64,000 nucleotides of DNA, taken from positions 186,001 to 250,000 of the forward strand of contig CATQHW010000002.1 in assembly GCA_958296075.1 (NCBI GenBank), written 5' to 3'. The notes under the pieces are model-generated. The model was given only the letters and a program-made list of their open reading frames with translations, was not told where the DNA came from and ran no database searches. The translations under genes were made by a program, and so were the position numbers. The first letter of the stretch is position 1. Each line of letters starts with the position of its first letter. Source of the DNA: an uncultured Spirochaetia bacterium. Its GTDB lineage: Bacteria > Spirochaetota > Spirochaetia > SZUA-6 > Bin103. This document shows positions 52,046 through 60,543 of this stretch, piece after piece.

Positions 52046-52867
52046 ATGGCAACGGAAATGCTGGTCAGCGCGGCGCCGAACGGCTCCGCTCCGCTCGCTC
52101 GGACCGATGTCGACTTCTTTCACGAGAACGGCTTTCTGCGGGTCGCGTCCGTGTTCACGCCCGAAGAGAGCCAGGCGCAGGCGGACGACCTCGACCGCTT
52201 GGCGCGCGAGTGGGCGACCGTCGACCGGCGCTGGTCAGGCCCCTGGCGCAAGGTCTACATGGATGAGGATGAGGAGCAGGGCGCCGGTCTGGAAGCGATG
52301 CACGAGTTGCACTGCTACTCCCGGGTGTGGCTGGACGCGGTGACCAGTCCCAGGCTGATCGCGTGCCTGGCGCCGCTCCTCGGCCCCGACATCGAACTGC
52401 ATCACTCGGTCATGCACACCAAACCGCCCGGCGGACAGGTGTTTCCGATGCACCAGGATCATCCGTTCTACCCGCACGACGACGGGCGCTACCTCGACGT
52501 GTTGGTGCACCTCGACGACACCTGTCACGACAACGGGGAGATACGCTTCCTGGCCGGATCGCACAAGCAGGGTCCGTTCGAGCATATCCGCGGCACGGAG
52601 GAGGAGCCGTCCGCGCCGCACCTGCCGACCGACGAGTACCGGCTGGCGGATTCGGTCGCGGTGCCGGCCAAACGGGGCGACGTGGTCGTGTTCAGCTACT
52701 ACACCGTGCACGGCTCCTACATCAACCGGACGAACCGGGCGCGGCGCATGGTCCGCGTTGGCTACCGGCACCCGCACAACCGGCAGAGCGGCGATGCGGC
52801 CGGCCGGCCCGGCATCCTGGTGTCCGGCTACCGCGAGCGCCGCGGCGAGGAACCGCTGCTGTTCTGA
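52046..52867 (+). CDS. PhyH-family Fe(II)/2-oxoglutarate dioxygenase
   Basis: 273 residues from ATG 52046. The complete iron site is MHQDHPFY (His-x-Asp, near residue 135) and YYTVHGSYINRTN (distal His) followed by RARRMVRVGY with the 2-oxoglutarate Arg. DNGEIRFLAGSHKQGP is the family loop. Substrate unknown. It ends 31 bp before the truncated ATPase copy. Confidence 0.9.
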   Translation: MATEMLVSAAPNGSAPLARTDVDFFHENGFLRVASVFTPEESQAQADDLDRLAREWATVDRRWSGPWRKVYMDEDEEQGAGLEAMHELHCYSRVWLDAVTSPRLIACLAPLLGPDIELHHSVMHTKPPGGQVFPMHQDHPFYPHDDGRYLDVLVHLDDTCHDNGEIRFLAGSHKQGPFEHIRGTEEEPSAPHLPTDEYRLADSVAVPAKRGDVVVFSYYTVHGSYINRTNRARRMVRVGYRHPHNRQSGDAAGRPGILVSGYRERRGEEPLLF

Positions 52868-52898
52868 CGCACTCCACCGCCAGCCCGGCGACCAGAGC

Positions 52899-53687
52899 GT
52901 GCACGTCCAACTCGTCGATGAAGTAGATCGAATTGGTGAAGTGCTCGCGCCGGATGAACAGGTTGAGCAGGATGTTGAAGACCTCCTTCTCGCCGCTGCT
53001 GAGCAGGTCGTAGTGGATTTCCGAATGCCCTTTTCTGAATCGAATATCCGGTGGCTTGCTCTCCAGCGCCGGAATCATGCCGATCAGGCGCAGGTCGGTG
53101 GCGTCACCGTTGCCGAATACTCTGGCCATCGCGTCGTTGATCGGATCGAGGAAGCGCGCCTTCATCTGCTCGGAGTCGAATCGCTCCCCCCACACCTCGC
53201 GCAGGATCCGCACGGTGACGTGCGAGATGTCGGCCTTGAAGCGAGTATCCCACTCTATCGACCGCTGGGGGCGATCGGTGTCCGCCGGCAGGTCGGCGGC
53301 GGCGACAGGTCGGTACCGGAGATCGGGGACCGTTCGAAGCGAACTTCTGCCGTAAAACGCGTCTCTGAGATCCAGGTCAGGGGGTGTTGGGATGATCTCT
53401 CTGTTCGCCCGCCGAACGGCGGCTCCGCCACCGAACGAACAGGAGACGGATATCTCCTCGTCCCGGTCCTTCTTGAAATAGCTCAAGTAGTCGTCACTGA
53501 GGAAGTCGACCCGGACTCCCTTGGACGGACCGGAAAGATACTCGAACGCATCGAATACGGATGACTTCCCGCTCCCGTTCGCTCCAATCAACAACACGAG
53601 CGTGGGCGGAGACGCGCACGCCGACAGATCGATCTCGAGATTGGTAAACCGCTTGAAGTTCCTGAGCTGGAGCTTGCTAATGTTCAT
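52899..53687 (-). pseudogene. 5' part of an OLD-like ABC ATPase gene (duplicate of the gene at 56.6-58.2 kb)
   Basis: 263 codons, almost identical to the start of the intact gene: RNFKRFTNLEIDLS, Walker A GANGSGKSS, signature LSSGEKE and Walker B FIDELDVH are kept. The copy then ends abruptly after DVH and the frame runs on into the antisense of the PhyH gene. It has three extra codons (SYL region) relative to the full gene. All C-terminal, presumably nuclease, parts are missing. Confidence 0.88.
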
Positions 53688-53705
53688 CGTACCGCTCAAT
53701 GTACA
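52899..53705 (-). repeat. partial gene duplication, copy 1 (807 bp)
   Basis: Nearly identical to 57443-58240, same orientation. The only length difference is 9 bp near 53480. The repeat covers 18 bp upstream of the ATG, up to TCAATGTACA. Confidence 0.88.
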
Positions 53706-53821
53706 TGGTTCGAGCAACTGGTCAACTTGCCCGCCGGCGCGCCGCGCTTCCGGGGAACTACTCCCAACGGCCAGTCAGGGGTGGGAAGTAACTGCCGCCC
53801 GTGATAGCATGTCTCGGGTAA

Positions 53822-54583
53822 ATGATCGACGCCATCTTCTTCGACTGGGACGGTACGCTGATGGACGACGACATGAGTTGGCGCCGCTGCGTGGCGGCGA
53901 CGGCCGGCGCGGTCGCTCGATGCTACCGCCACGTCGATCTCGGCGAGCTGACCGCCGCGTACTATGCCGCCGCGCGGCGCGTGTGGGACGAAGTCAAGGG
54001 CGTCAGCGGGCCGCCGTGGGGGAACACGGAGGCCCTTTATCTCGTACGCCGGGTGTGGAGCGCGGCCCTGCGGCGGCCGCACGCGTCCGGCGATGCCGCG
54101 GCCGCTCAGGCCGCCGAGATCTACACCCGGCTCAGGTCAACGGATACGCCGCTCTACGATGATGTCGTCGATTGTCTGAGCGCCCTGCGCGGCCGCTATC
54201 GGCTGGGCGTGATCACCAACGGATCGACCGAGACCCATCTCCCCAAGGTCGAGGCGTCCGGCCTGCGCGGCTACTTCGGTTCCGTGACCACCACCGACGT
54301 CGGCTCCGGGAAACCGTTCCGGCCGATCTTCGCTCATGCGCTGGCATCCCTGGATGCCGTGCCGTCGCGCGCGCTCTACGTCGGCGACTGGCCGTTCGCG
54401 GACGTCGGCGGCGCCAACGGCGCCGGCATGTTCTCCGTCTGGATCAATCGGACCGGCGCCGCGCTCGCCTCCGGCGATCCGGTCCCGGACGCGCAGATCA
54501 CCTCGCTGCGCGGCCTACCCGCGTACTCGACCGCCTGCAGGCGTAACCACCCCTATGCCGTGCGCGATGAGAATTTTGCGTAG
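53822..54583 (+). CDS. HAD-superfamily hydrolase
   Basis: 253 residues. FFDWDGTLMDDD (about residues 6-17) holds the nucleophile Asp and the acid-base Asp, VITNGSTETH the Thr/Ser motif, GSGKPFRPIF the Lys and YVGDWPFADVGGANG the acidic metal site. Likely a phosphatase of small metabolites. The last 20 residues (HPYAVRDENFA) overlap transposase debris on the other strand, so the natural C-terminus may have been replaced. Confidence 0.85.
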   Translation: MIDAIFFDWDGTLMDDDMSWRRCVAATAGAVARCYRHVDLGELTAAYYAAARRVWDEVKGVSGPPWGNTEALYLVRRVWSAALRRPHASGDAAAAQAAEIYTRLRSTDTPLYDDVVDCLSALRGRYRLGVITNGSTETHLPKVEASGLRGYFGSVTTTDVGSGKPFRPIFAHALASLDAVPSRALYVGDWPFADVGGANGAGMFSVWINRTGAALASGDPVPDAQITSLRGLPAYSTACRRNHPYAVRDENFA

Positions 54584-54919
54584 GATCAGCGCCAGCACGA
54601 TGTTGTTGCAGGTCGCGCGGTTGGCCGGCGCCAAGCCGCGGTGGGCCATGCAGGCATCCTCGAACTGGGTCTTGTCGCGGCGATAATGATTCTTCGATTC
54701 GATTGCCCAGTGGCCCCGATTCCAGGCCAGCAGTTGCTCCGCTGAAGCGCAGTCGGCGGTCAGCGAGGTGATGCCGTAGGCGTAGCTGATGGTGGTCTCG
54801 TTGCGTTTCAGGTCGGTGCGCTGGCGGCGGATGCGGAACACCTGCGCGACATGCGGATAAGTGAGCGTGCCCGGCAGCAGCGGCAGTACTTCGATGTGGG
54901 CGCTGGTCGCTGCGCCCAT
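54515..54919 (-). pseudogene. C-terminal fragment of an ISAs1/IS4-type transposase
   Basis: About 130 codons: VFRIRRQRTDLKRNETTISY, then GITSLTADCASAEQLLAWNR and HWAIESKNHYRRDKTQFEDA match the last third of ISAs1-like DDE transposases (the Glu is in HWAIESK). The N-terminal catalytic part is gone. It sits between two HAD genes. Confidence 0.75.
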
Positions 54920-54936
54920 GGCCCTGCTGCGGCTGC

Positions 54937-55779
54937 TCAGGCGTGCTTGCCGATTGACTTGGAGTCGTGCTCGATCCGGCTCAGGATCCCCCTGATGATG
55001 ATGTCCAACTGAGCATTCTTCGAGTAGTCGGCGGGCGCTACGAAGTCGACACGGCGGTCCGCGATCAGGCGGTGAATCTTGTCGAGGTCATGATCGCTAC
55101 GGGAAGGATCGTATACCGCAATCGCGCATCCGCCCTTGTATGTCATCATCTTCATCGCCGGGATGTCGGTGTCGCCGTCGCCGACGAAGATCATCCTCTT
55201 GAAGGGTATGGGACGCCGCTCCTTGGCCATGTAGCGGTTGATGGCCGCGCTGTCCCAATGGTTGCCGATTCCTTTGTTGATACGAAACAGGTACTGCGTC
55301 TTGGTGGTGTAGTTGATGGCCACTCCCGGCCAGGCTGCGGCTCCGTCCCGATATATGAATTTCGATGCGAATACGTCCGTGAATGCGTCGATGATCGCGC
55401 AGCCGCGGATCATCTCCTCGATGCCTGATGAGATGATGTAATGCTCGAGGTGCAGCCCGCATTGCTCGGCATGACAGTTGATTCGGTGGAACCAGGCTTG
55501 CTCCTTCAGGCCGGGGAAGAGGTCGGCATCCTTCCCATGTTTGTGGAGATCATCTATCGAAATTACTTTTTTTTTCTCCCTTGCTTTCTCTATCATGAGG
55601 AGCATGTAGACCAGGATCTCATCTGCGTCTTCCTGTTTCGCACATGACTTGACGCCTTTCCAGAACGCCTCTTTCGACATACTTATGGCAGGAATGAAAC
55701 TGTGTTCCTGCAGGTTGCCCCGAGCGAGCGTCCCGTCGAAGTCGTAGATCAGCGCGGAGCGCAGCAGACAGTCCGGCAT
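54937..55779 (-). CDS. HAD-superfamily phosphatase-like protein
   Basis: 280 residues from ATG 55779, with GGAGAAG upstream. IYDFDGTLARGN (nucleophile motif) lies near the start, IISSGIEEMI carries motif II and FVGDGDTDIPAMKMM the C-terminal metal motif, so all catalytic residues are present. A large cap with many charged residues sits between. It resembles phosphoserine-phosphatase-like HAD proteins. Lower GC and codon use differ from the metabolic island, which suggests recent arrival. Confidence 0.82.
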   Translation of the reverse strand: MPDCLLRSALIYDFDGTLARGNLQEHSFIPAISMSKEAFWKGVKSCAKQEDADEILVYMLLMIEKAREKKKVISIDDLHKHGKDADLFPGLKEQAWFHRINCHAEQCGLHLEHYIISSGIEEMIRGCAIIDAFTDVFASKFIYRDGAAAWPGVAINYTTKTQYLFRINKGIGNHWDSAAINRYMAKERRPIPFKRMIFVGDGDTDIPAMKMMTYKGGCAIAVYDPSRSDHDLDKIHRLIADRRVDFVAPADYSKNAQLDIIIRGILSRIEHDSKSIGKHA

Positions 55780-56599
55780 GTCCAGTCTTCTCCTCTCTCC
55801 GACCTGTGGAGCGGCGCCACGGCAGGTCGTCGCTGTAGACCTGCAAGTTACCCGTATCCCCCGCTGTAGCGCGACAATCAGGATGAGAACGTAGCGACAA
55901 TCAAGATGAGAAACCGGTGTCGCAACGTCCGGGACGATGACACAAGCGGGCATGGGTTTGCAAGCACGGGAAGATGCGGCGGGGAGCCCTGGTCGAGGTC
56001 CATCGGAACGGTCAGATCGGCGCTGGTCGGAGGGGCGCAGATGGCGCTCGGAACGGCCCGGTGCGTGGTGGCCGGCTGGCGCAGGGACGGTAGCGGCCGC
56101 GGTCGGAGCACCCCACCCCACCAGCGTGCGGTCGCCGCACCATCCGCCGCCGTTAGCGGTGTGCGGGAGCTGCTCGCCTGGTGGCGGACCTGACGCGGTG
56201 GCGGGAGTTGGCCGGCAAACGGTTGGCAGCCGCGCGCCCGGATGCCAGCCGGATCAGAGCTTGCAGGCAGTAGCGACGCAACCGGTAGGCGGCGGCTCCC
56301 GCAGTCGCGCCCGTAGCCGCGCGGCGGCTCGCTGCTCTCTCCAGTTGCGCAAGATCAAGCGCGCACATCGCCTGCAGCTTGGCTGCGCGCGCGGACTCCT
56401 GGAGGGTGGCGGGGAGGTTGTCGAGCCACGCATGCTACTCATCCTGGAGCTTGAGCAGGGTGGGTACCGCATCCTGCCAGCGTGCGGTCGGAGCTGCGGT
56501 GTTGCGGCCTGCGGTACTGCAGCCGCGGGTGCTCGGCCTTGCGGCGCGCGCGAAAGCGCCGCGGTGGTTGCGCGTTAGGTTAAGCTGCGAATCCGGCGG
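55780..56599. other. 820 bp without a recognisable gene; possible IS end
   Basis: Near its left edge, after TGTAGCG, two imperfect direct repeats GCGACAATCAGGATGAGAA (55871-55889) and GCGACAATCAAGATGAGAA (55894-55912) occur with a 23-bp period. Repeated terminal boxes like these are found at ends of IS21-type elements. The remainder is GC-rich with only Arg/Ala-rich shadow frames, and no transposase or other domain is recognisable. It could be the scar of a decayed element. Confidence 0.45.
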
Positions 56600-58222
56600 T
56601 CAGACGTGCGAACCGACGATCTTGGCGATGGCTGCGCGCATCCAGCAGGTAGCGGCAAGATCGGCCGGCCGCAGATGGAAGCCGGCAAGGTAGCTGGGCC
56701 GATGGGATTTCATGTTCAGGAACCGGTAGAACTCCTCGAAGCGATCGGCGGCCGTCGCCGTCGAAATCTCCTCTATAGCCCGCGCCTTCAGGTCTCTGGA
56801 GAACGTCTTGATGATCTCATAGCTGTTGCGGCTATTTTCCAGATTCACCAGCAGACGGTCCCGCACCGTGCGCATGGTCATGGCGAGCGCGTTCAGGTAG
56901 CGCGTCCGGTCGAAACCGGCCGGCGCAAGCTCCGCGACGTTGTCAGGATGATAGAGATAGTTCTCGATACAATAACAGCGCAGCGCCAGCAGATTCGGAC
57001 GGACGCGGCGTATCTCTTCGAGTTCCTCGGTACCCAGAAAGTCGCGGTCGATCAGGCCGAGAAACTCGTCCGATTCTCCCGTCTGGACAGAGATCGAATT
57101 CTTGTCCCGTGCGGATATGAACAGCGCGTCCTGTAGGCCGATCGCATTGTAGAGTGGGGCGTCGTTGCTCTCGCACAGGATCAGCCGCTTGTTTGGAAAC
57201 ACCTTGAGCGCCGAGCTGCGCGGTACGGCGATGTCGAATATGTGCTCGCTCTTCGGGGCCGGCCGCAGCACCTGCGGCCGATCGAAGTCCAGATCGTCGA
57301 AGTCGACAATCGCGGTGTCGTCGCTGGAGCTTCCGTAGTCGATGAAGCCGAGCGAGTGGCTGGCGGTCCACAATTGCGAGTTCTCGGGGATCCAGCGCTC
57401 CACGATCTCCTGCAGCAAAGCGTACTGAAGCCGGGTATGCAAGTGCACGTCCAACTCGTCGATGAAGTAGATCGAATTGGTGAAGTGCTCGCGCCGGATG
57501 AACAGGTTGAGCAGGATGTTGAAGACCTCCTTCTCGCCGCTGCTGAGCAGGTCGTAGTGGATTTCCGAATGCCCTTTTCTGAATCGAATATCCGGCGGCT
57601 TGCTCTCCAGCGCCGGAATCATGCCGATCAGGCGCAGGTCGGTGGCGTCACCGTTGCCGAATACTCTGGCCATCGCGTCGTTGATCGGATCGAGGAAGCG
57701 CGCCTTCATCTGCTCGGAGTCGAATCGCTCCCCCCACACCTCGCGCAGGATCCGCACGGTGACGTGCGAGATGTCGGCCTTGAAGCGAGTATCCCACTCT
57801 ATCGACCGCTGGGGGCGATCGGTGTCCGCCGGCAGGTCGGCGGCGGCGACAGGTCGGTACCGGAGATCGGGGACCGTTCGAAGCGAACTTCTGCCGTAAA
57901 ACGCGTCTCTGAGATCCAGGTCAGGGGGTGTTGGGATGATCTCTCTGTCCGCCCGCCGAACGGAGGCTCCGCCACCGAACGAACAGGAGACGGAAATCTC
58001 CTCGTCCCGGTCCTTCTTGAAGTAGTCGTCACTGAGGAAGTCGCCCCGGACTCCCTTGGACGGACCGGAAAGATACTCGAACGCATCGAATACGGATGAT
58101 TTCCCGCTCCCGTTCGCTCCAATCAGCAACACGAGCTTGGGCGGAGACGCGCACGCCGACAGATCGATCTCGAGATCGGTAAACCGCCTGAAGTTCCTGA
58201 GCTGGAGCTTGCTAATGTTCAT
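56600..58222 (-). CDS. OLD-like ABC ATPase with TOPRIM/DUF4435-like C-terminus
   Basis: 540 residues from ATG 58222, matching the start kept in the duplicate; a TTG at 58234 is possible. ABC motifs: Walker A GANGSGKS (35-42), signature LSSGEKEV, Walker B IYFIDELDVH (about 251-260) and the H-loop TASHS. The C-terminal half has LILCESNDAPLYNA and FLGLIDRDFLG, a Glu followed by Asp-x-Asp like TOPRIM nuclease sites, then RCYCIENYLYHPDN, characteristic of DUF4435-like proteins. Such single-chain ATPase-nucleases occur in anti-phage systems. It is 55 bp upstream of nothing else on the minus strand and lies near the restriction genes, so a defence role is plausible. Confidence 0.8.
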   Translation of the reverse strand: MNISKLQLRNFRRFTDLEIDLSACASPPKLVLLIGANGSGKSSVFDAFEYLSGPSKGVRGDFLSDDYFKKDRDEEISVSCSFGGGASVRRADREIIPTPPDLDLRDAFYGRSSLRTVPDLRYRPVAAADLPADTDRPQRSIEWDTRFKADISHVTVRILREVWGERFDSEQMKARFLDPINDAMARVFGNGDATDLRLIGMIPALESKPPDIRFRKGHSEIHYDLLSSGEKEVFNILLNLFIRREHFTNSIYFIDELDVHLHTRLQYALLQEIVERWIPENSQLWTASHSLGFIDYGSSSDDTAIVDFDDLDFDRPQVLRPAPKSEHIFDIAVPRSSALKVFPNKRLILCESNDAPLYNAIGLQDALFISARDKNSISVQTGESDEFLGLIDRDFLGTEELEEIRRVRPNLLALRCYCIENYLYHPDNVAELAPAGFDRTRYLNALAMTMRTVRDRLLVNLENSRNSYEIIKTFSRDLKARAIEEISTATAADRFEEFYRFLNMKSHRPSYLAGFHLRPADLAATCWMRAAIAKIVGSHV

Positions 58223-58240
58223 CGTGCCGCTCAATGTACA
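57443..58240 (-). repeat. partial gene duplication, copy 2 (798 bp, within the intact gene)
   Basis: Counterpart of 52899-53705. The two copies are in direct orientation and separated by about 3.7 kb holding two HAD genes, transposase debris and the possible IS scar. Confidence 0.88.
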
Positions 58241-58277
58241 CCTTAAACCTCCTGTCCAGTTTCCAGGACCACCTCAC

Positions 58278-59741
58278 TCACTGGGTGTCGGGCTGCCAGA
58301 TACGGTTCTCGCGCGCCTCGAAGAACCCCTGGTTGGTCGGTTTCAGCTTCCATATCTCCACGCTGCGAAAGGTGGTCGGCGCGACTTTGTCGCTGCGGCC
58401 GAAGACGTATCCCCGTATCTGATTGCCGCCGCGGTACCCCATGAACGCGCTCAGCGCGGCTTGGCGGCCATTGGCGAATACCTCCACCAGGTACTTGTCG
58501 ACGAAGATACGCAACTCCACGTCCTCGCCCGCCGGCAGAGCCGCGACGGCGAACGGCGCCTCGGTGTCGCCGACGCAGAGCGTGCCGGTCTCCGGCCGCA
58601 GCAGGACGAGCAGCCCCGAGTCGCGGTCATCGGCGAACAGCCGGACGCCGAATCGTTTCCGCTCCGCCTGCGCGCGGTCGACGGTGATGCGTATCTCGAA
58701 CGCGTCGCCGTCCAGGTCGGCGATTCTCGCGCTCGCGCAGGGCGGAGCGTCCCGGCCCACGTCCGGGAGGGCGAACGTCAGGTCGCGGATCGTGACCGGG
58801 TCGTAGCGTAACGACGCAAGCTCCCTGAGCGGCTCGATGCGCAGGCTGCCATCGTCATGCAGGCTCAGCTCGCGCGGCAGGGACTGCACCGTCCGCAGGT
58901 CGATCGCGGGGTCGGCGGTCGCCAGCCACGCCCACATCACCCGTCTGCCGTCCGGCGTCAGCACGCTCTCCGGCGCGAAGAAGTCGCGGCAGGCCGGATC
59001 GGCCAGCGACTGGCCGGCGCGCCGCCAGTTCATGCGCCCGTGCCGCTCCGGGACGAACTGCTCGGCGCCGGCGTCCCAGTCGCCGAGGTAGTACCGGCAG
59101 CCGAGCTGGTGGCTGATGCAGAGGAGCATCCACCGATCGCCGATCGGGAAGAGATTGGCGCAGGAAGCGTCCTCGCCCAAGGCGACGTCCGGCAGCTCAC
59201 GCTGCATGAGCGGGCCCACGTAGGTCCAGTCGACCAAGTCGGTGGACTTGCATAGCTGCAGATTGTCGCCGGCCGCGTAGGCGTAGTAGGTGTCGCCGAC
59301 CTGGAACAGGTCCGGGTCGCCGAGCAATCGCACGTTCCCGCCGGCCGGGACGCCCCGCGGCACGACCGCGTAGGGCTTCCGCCAGGAGCCGAGATCACGG
59401 TCGCCGGCGACCGCGATGAAGGTGCGGCGCGGCTCGCACACACCGGCGTAGATCGCCGCCGGCATACCTTCCCCGGTGATGAAGCCGGTGCCGCTGAACA
59501 TCCCGTGGCCGGTGAAGGAGGGCTGCAGCTTCGTCGGCTGCCACGTCCAGCGCAGCATGTCCGTGCTGGTGACGTGGATGAACGAGAACGACTGCGCGCC
59601 GCGCCAGGGATGCCGCAGGATGTAGTGGAGGTGGCAGGTGCCGTCCAGGAAGTAGGCGGGGTTGGGATCGCCCGGCGCGCTGTCGTCGCCCGGGTGCATC
59701 AGATGGTAATTGAGCGCCAGCTCGTCGGTCACGATGGCCAT
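58278..59741 (-). CDS. GH32-family glycosidase (beta-fructosidase-like)
   Basis: 487 residues. The propeller begins with HLMHPGDDSAPGDPNPAYF (DPN nucleophile region) and has LLGDPDLFQ (the RDP-like block). The C-terminal beta-sandwich has VEVFANGRQAALS. In the block where GH32 enzymes usually show Glu-Cys-Pro (general acid), I read DASCANLFPIGD, so Ser precedes the Cys. Either this subfamily uses another residue or the enzyme is altered. No signal peptide, so likely cytoplasmic. It follows the HIRAN gene by 3 bp on the same strand. Confidence 0.85.
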   Translation of the reverse strand: MAIVTDELALNYHLMHPGDDSAPGDPNPAYFLDGTCHLHYILRHPWRGAQSFSFIHVTSTDMLRWTWQPTKLQPSFTGHGMFSGTGFITGEGMPAAIYAGVCEPRRTFIAVAGDRDLGSWRKPYAVVPRGVPAGGNVRLLGDPDLFQVGDTYYAYAAGDNLQLCKSTDLVDWTYVGPLMQRELPDVALGEDASCANLFPIGDRWMLLCISHQLGCRYYLGDWDAGAEQFVPERHGRMNWRRAGQSLADPACRDFFAPESVLTPDGRRVMWAWLATADPAIDLRTVQSLPRELSLHDDGSLRIEPLRELASLRYDPVTIRDLTFALPDVGRDAPPCASARIADLDGDAFEIRITVDRAQAERKRFGVRLFADDRDSGLLVLLRPETGTLCVGDTEAPFAVAALPAGEDVELRIFVDKYLVEVFANGRQAALSAFMGYRGGNQIRGYVFGRSDKVAPTTFRSVEIWKLKPTNQGFFEARENRIWQPDTQ

Positions 59742-59744
59742 GCG

Positions 59745-60494
59745 TCATTCCTCCATAACCGGCACCAGTGGTTTGAAATCGCTGCTGCTCATCGGTTCGT
59801 GGTCTTGCAGCCGTCCCCGCATCTCGATCAACACTCGATGATTCCAAGGAACCGGAGGCGGGTTGAGTCGAACGACCATCGCCTGATAGTCGCCGGATCG
59901 GTCGGCGATGGCAAGATCATGCACGATGTAGCGTGGTGACCAACCGATCATGTGGCGGTCTGTCGTCCGGATCTGAACTGCCAGGCCGGTCACCGGATTG
60001 TTCCGATCCAGGGTCACTGAGAGCGGTTCCTGACGGCGCAAATGCTTGATGCGCTCCTGAGCTTCCACATTCACGTACCGCGATCCGTGCAGAAAGAACT
60101 GACACCGAAAGTGTCCGTCGGCGCCCGTTTCGATCTTCGGAAAGACCTCGAAGGAATCGGTTTCCCGGAGGCCGCCGTTGGCCGAGAGGATCTCGATTTG
60201 GTCGGCCTCGTCCGGCAGGTCGAGACTGCGCAGGTAGTCCAAAAAGTCCGGTCTTCGGCGATTCATGACGCGATTCTGAAAGAGTGGAAACAACTCCGAT
60301 GATCGGTAGTCACAGTGCAGATCGGGAAAGTCCAACAAAGGCGGGAATCCGACCTTCTGCTCTGCGCGTTTCGCGCCGCCGGTATACCGAAAGCGATAGA
60401 AAGCCTGACCGACATCGGCATCCAAACGACCTACCGGAAACCACTGCCGGCTCGAATCATCCTGCCAAGCCAGGAACAAGGTCCGTTCACTCAT
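59745..60494 (-). CDS. HIRAN-domain protein
   Basis: 249 residues. The middle part (about 130-200) reads FFLHGSRYVNVEAQERI, LSVTLDRNNPVTGLAVQI and MIGWSPRYIVHDLA. This fits the HIRAN fold found in DNA-repair and helicase-associated proteins, which binds DNA ends or damaged DNA. The N-terminal 90 residues (LFLAWQDDSSRQWFPVGRL) resemble a small conserved domain often joined to HIRAN, possibly HipA-N-like. It starts 49 bp after hsdR on the same strand, so it may be carried with the restriction system. Confidence 0.75.
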   Translation of the reverse strand: MSERTLFLAWQDDSSRQWFPVGRLDADVGQAFYRFRYTGGAKRAEQKVGFPPLLDFPDLHCDYRSSELFPLFQNRVMNRRRPDFLDYLRSLDLPDEADQIEILSANGGLRETDSFEVFPKIETGADGHFRCQFFLHGSRYVNVEAQERIKHLRRQEPLSVTLDRNNPVTGLAVQIRTTDRHMIGWSPRYIVHDLAIADRSGDYQAMVVRLNPPPVPWNHRVLIEMRGRLQDHEPMSSSDFKPLVPVMEE

Positions 60495-60543
60495 GGTTCA
60501 AGCATCGCGAGTACGGCGCGTCCGCAGCAAGCGGCGACGGTGT

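Noticed and set aside
55780..56121. Extension of the HAD gene to an upstream start at 56121
   Set aside because: The added 114 codons are Arg/Pro-rich, run over the IS-like repeats and lack any family similarity, while ATG 55779 has a good ribosome-binding site and directly precedes the DFDGT motif.
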